A DNA stretch of 64,000 nt from JAMXLG01 sp963765935 (lineage in GTDB: Bacteria > Vulcanimicrobiota > Vulcanimicrobiia > Vulcanimicrobiales > Vulcanimicrobiaceae). Shown here one piece after another: positions 63,491 to 64,000 of this stretch (within the stretch, counting starts at the first letter, position 1; each line of letters begins with the position of its first letter). The position numbers and the translations under genes were made by a program. The notes under the pieces were generated by a model. The model had not been told where the DNA came from, ran no database searches, and worked only from the letters and a program-made list of their open reading frames with translations. The stretch is taken from the NCBI GenBank assembly GCA_963765935.1, contig CAVXXX010000003.1:124001-188000 (forward strand), given 5' to 3'.

Positions 63491-64000
63491 ATGCTCGTAC
63501 GCATTGTGGGGCTCGGCCCCGGCGACCCCGGATATCTGACGATCGGCGGCATCGACGCGATGCGCTCGGCGCGGTGGTCCGCGACGCTGCTCGCTCCACC
63601 CGATGTACAGAAGGCGCTCACCGATGCGGGCGTTGAGTTGTTGCGCGATCTCGTTCCCGACGCCGCACCGCTCGTGCGCGGTAATACGGAAGCCATCGAT
63701 CATTTCGTCTCGCGCATCAAAAAGCTCGGCAACGATATTTTCGCCCTGGGCGTACTCGGCAATCCGCTCTCCGATGTTCCGGGGCTTCCGCCGCTGCTGC
63801 GCGCGCTCGAAACCAACGGTCACACGACCGAGATCACGCCCGGAATGCCGCGCGCGACGCTCTCTGCATCGATGCCGATGCCTCTCGTGCCCTTGCCTCC
63901 GCAGTCGCAGCATTACTCATTCGATGAACTGGTCGAGATCATGGCGCGTCTGCGTGAAGGATGTCCGTGGGACAAAGAGCAGACGCATCGCACGCTCGTT
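63491..64000 (+). CDS. mazG: MazG-family nucleoside triphosphate pyrophosphohydrolase (YabN type), partial
   Basis: ATG 63491 opens a frame that runs off the right edge (170 codons). It begins MLVRIVGLGPGDPGYLTIGG, the GLGPG signature of the tetrapyrrole-methylase-like domain found at the N-terminus of YabN, and at about codon 145 reaches the MazG start FDELVEIMARLREGCPWDKEQTH. The N-terminal domain is only about 140 residues, against about 220 in YabN, so it looks degenerate. MazG hydrolyses NTPs, clearing damaged nucleotides. The upstream terminator at 63440-63473 sets it apart from the parvulin gene. Confidence 0.92.
   Translation, partial: MLVRIVGLGPGDPGYLTIGGIDAMRSARWSATLLAPPDVQKALTDAGVELLRDLVPDAAPLVRGNTEAIDHFVSRIKKLGNDIFALGVLGNPLSDVPGLPPLLRALETNGHTTEITPGMPRATLSASMPMPLVPLPPQSQHYSFDELVEIMARLREGCPWDKEQTHRTLV

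Overview
The window (64 kb, roughly 60% G+C by eye) comes from a free-living diderm bacterium. It encodes a TonB-dependent receptor-like barrel, an LptA/LptD-like outer-membrane protein, a heptosyltransferase-type GT9 enzyme and an O-antigen ligase, which imply an outer membrane with a lipopolysaccharide-like glycan. Other traits look terrabacterial: lexA is divergent from a small membrane-anchored LysM gene under CGAAC-N4-GTTTG operators, as in the lexA/yneA pair of Bacillus, and the order mfd - parvulin lipoprotein - mazG resembles Firmicutes. A diderm terrabacterial lineage, such as Eremiobacterota (WPS-2) or a neighbour, fits best. This is inference; no rRNA or other phylogenetic marker was available to test it.

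Layout. 0-4.5 kb: partial PilZ gene, PLP-fold lyase, an orphan PTS EIIC and lexA on the minus strand, then the divergent SOS-controlled LysM gene and a Uma2 nuclease-like gene. 4.6-8.4 kb: TonB-dependent receptor. 8.6-14.3 kb: sucCD, a tRNA-Asp-like locus, and an acyl-CoA dehydrogenase / 3-hydroxyacyl-CoA dehydrogenase / thiolase operon. 14.3-21.7 kb: cation efflux, an ICMT-like enzyme, the GDP-deoxyhexose genes rmd and gmd (gmd carries a complete intein with an endonuclease domain), a PilZ protein and lysine 5,6-aminomutase. 21.8-25.4 kb: TSUP transporter, rfbD, and a patch in which a flippase gene and rfbC are both shredded by frameshifts. 25.4-29.2 kb: an ECF sigma / anti-sigma / membrane-protein operon, an aminotransferase and a hypothetical protein.

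29.2-50.7 kb is a surface-glycan cluster: rfbA, rfbB, three methyltransferases, GT2, GT4 and GT9 glycosyltransferases, two very large multi-spanning membrane proteins, a MurJ-family flippase and an initiating sugar-phosphate transferase, followed by deoB. 50.8-58.9 kb holds the LptA/LptD-like barrel, two broken secreted-protein genes, a GtrB/ArnC-like GT2, a frameshifted deoA, an O-antigen ligase and a GT-C mannosyltransferase-like protein. 58.9-64 kb: mfd, a SurA/PrsA-like lipoprotein and the start of mazG.

Together the genes make two nucleotide-deoxysugar donors (dTDP-rhamnose type and GDP-deoxymannose type), initiate glycan synthesis on a lipid carrier, elongate and methylate it, flip it, polymerise or ligate it, and export it to the outer membrane. 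The most notable observations are the gmd intein, the three-operator SOS control region driving a YneA-like candidate division inhibitor, an odd tRNA-Asp-like locus, and localised clusters of frameshifts that are either real decay or assembly errors.
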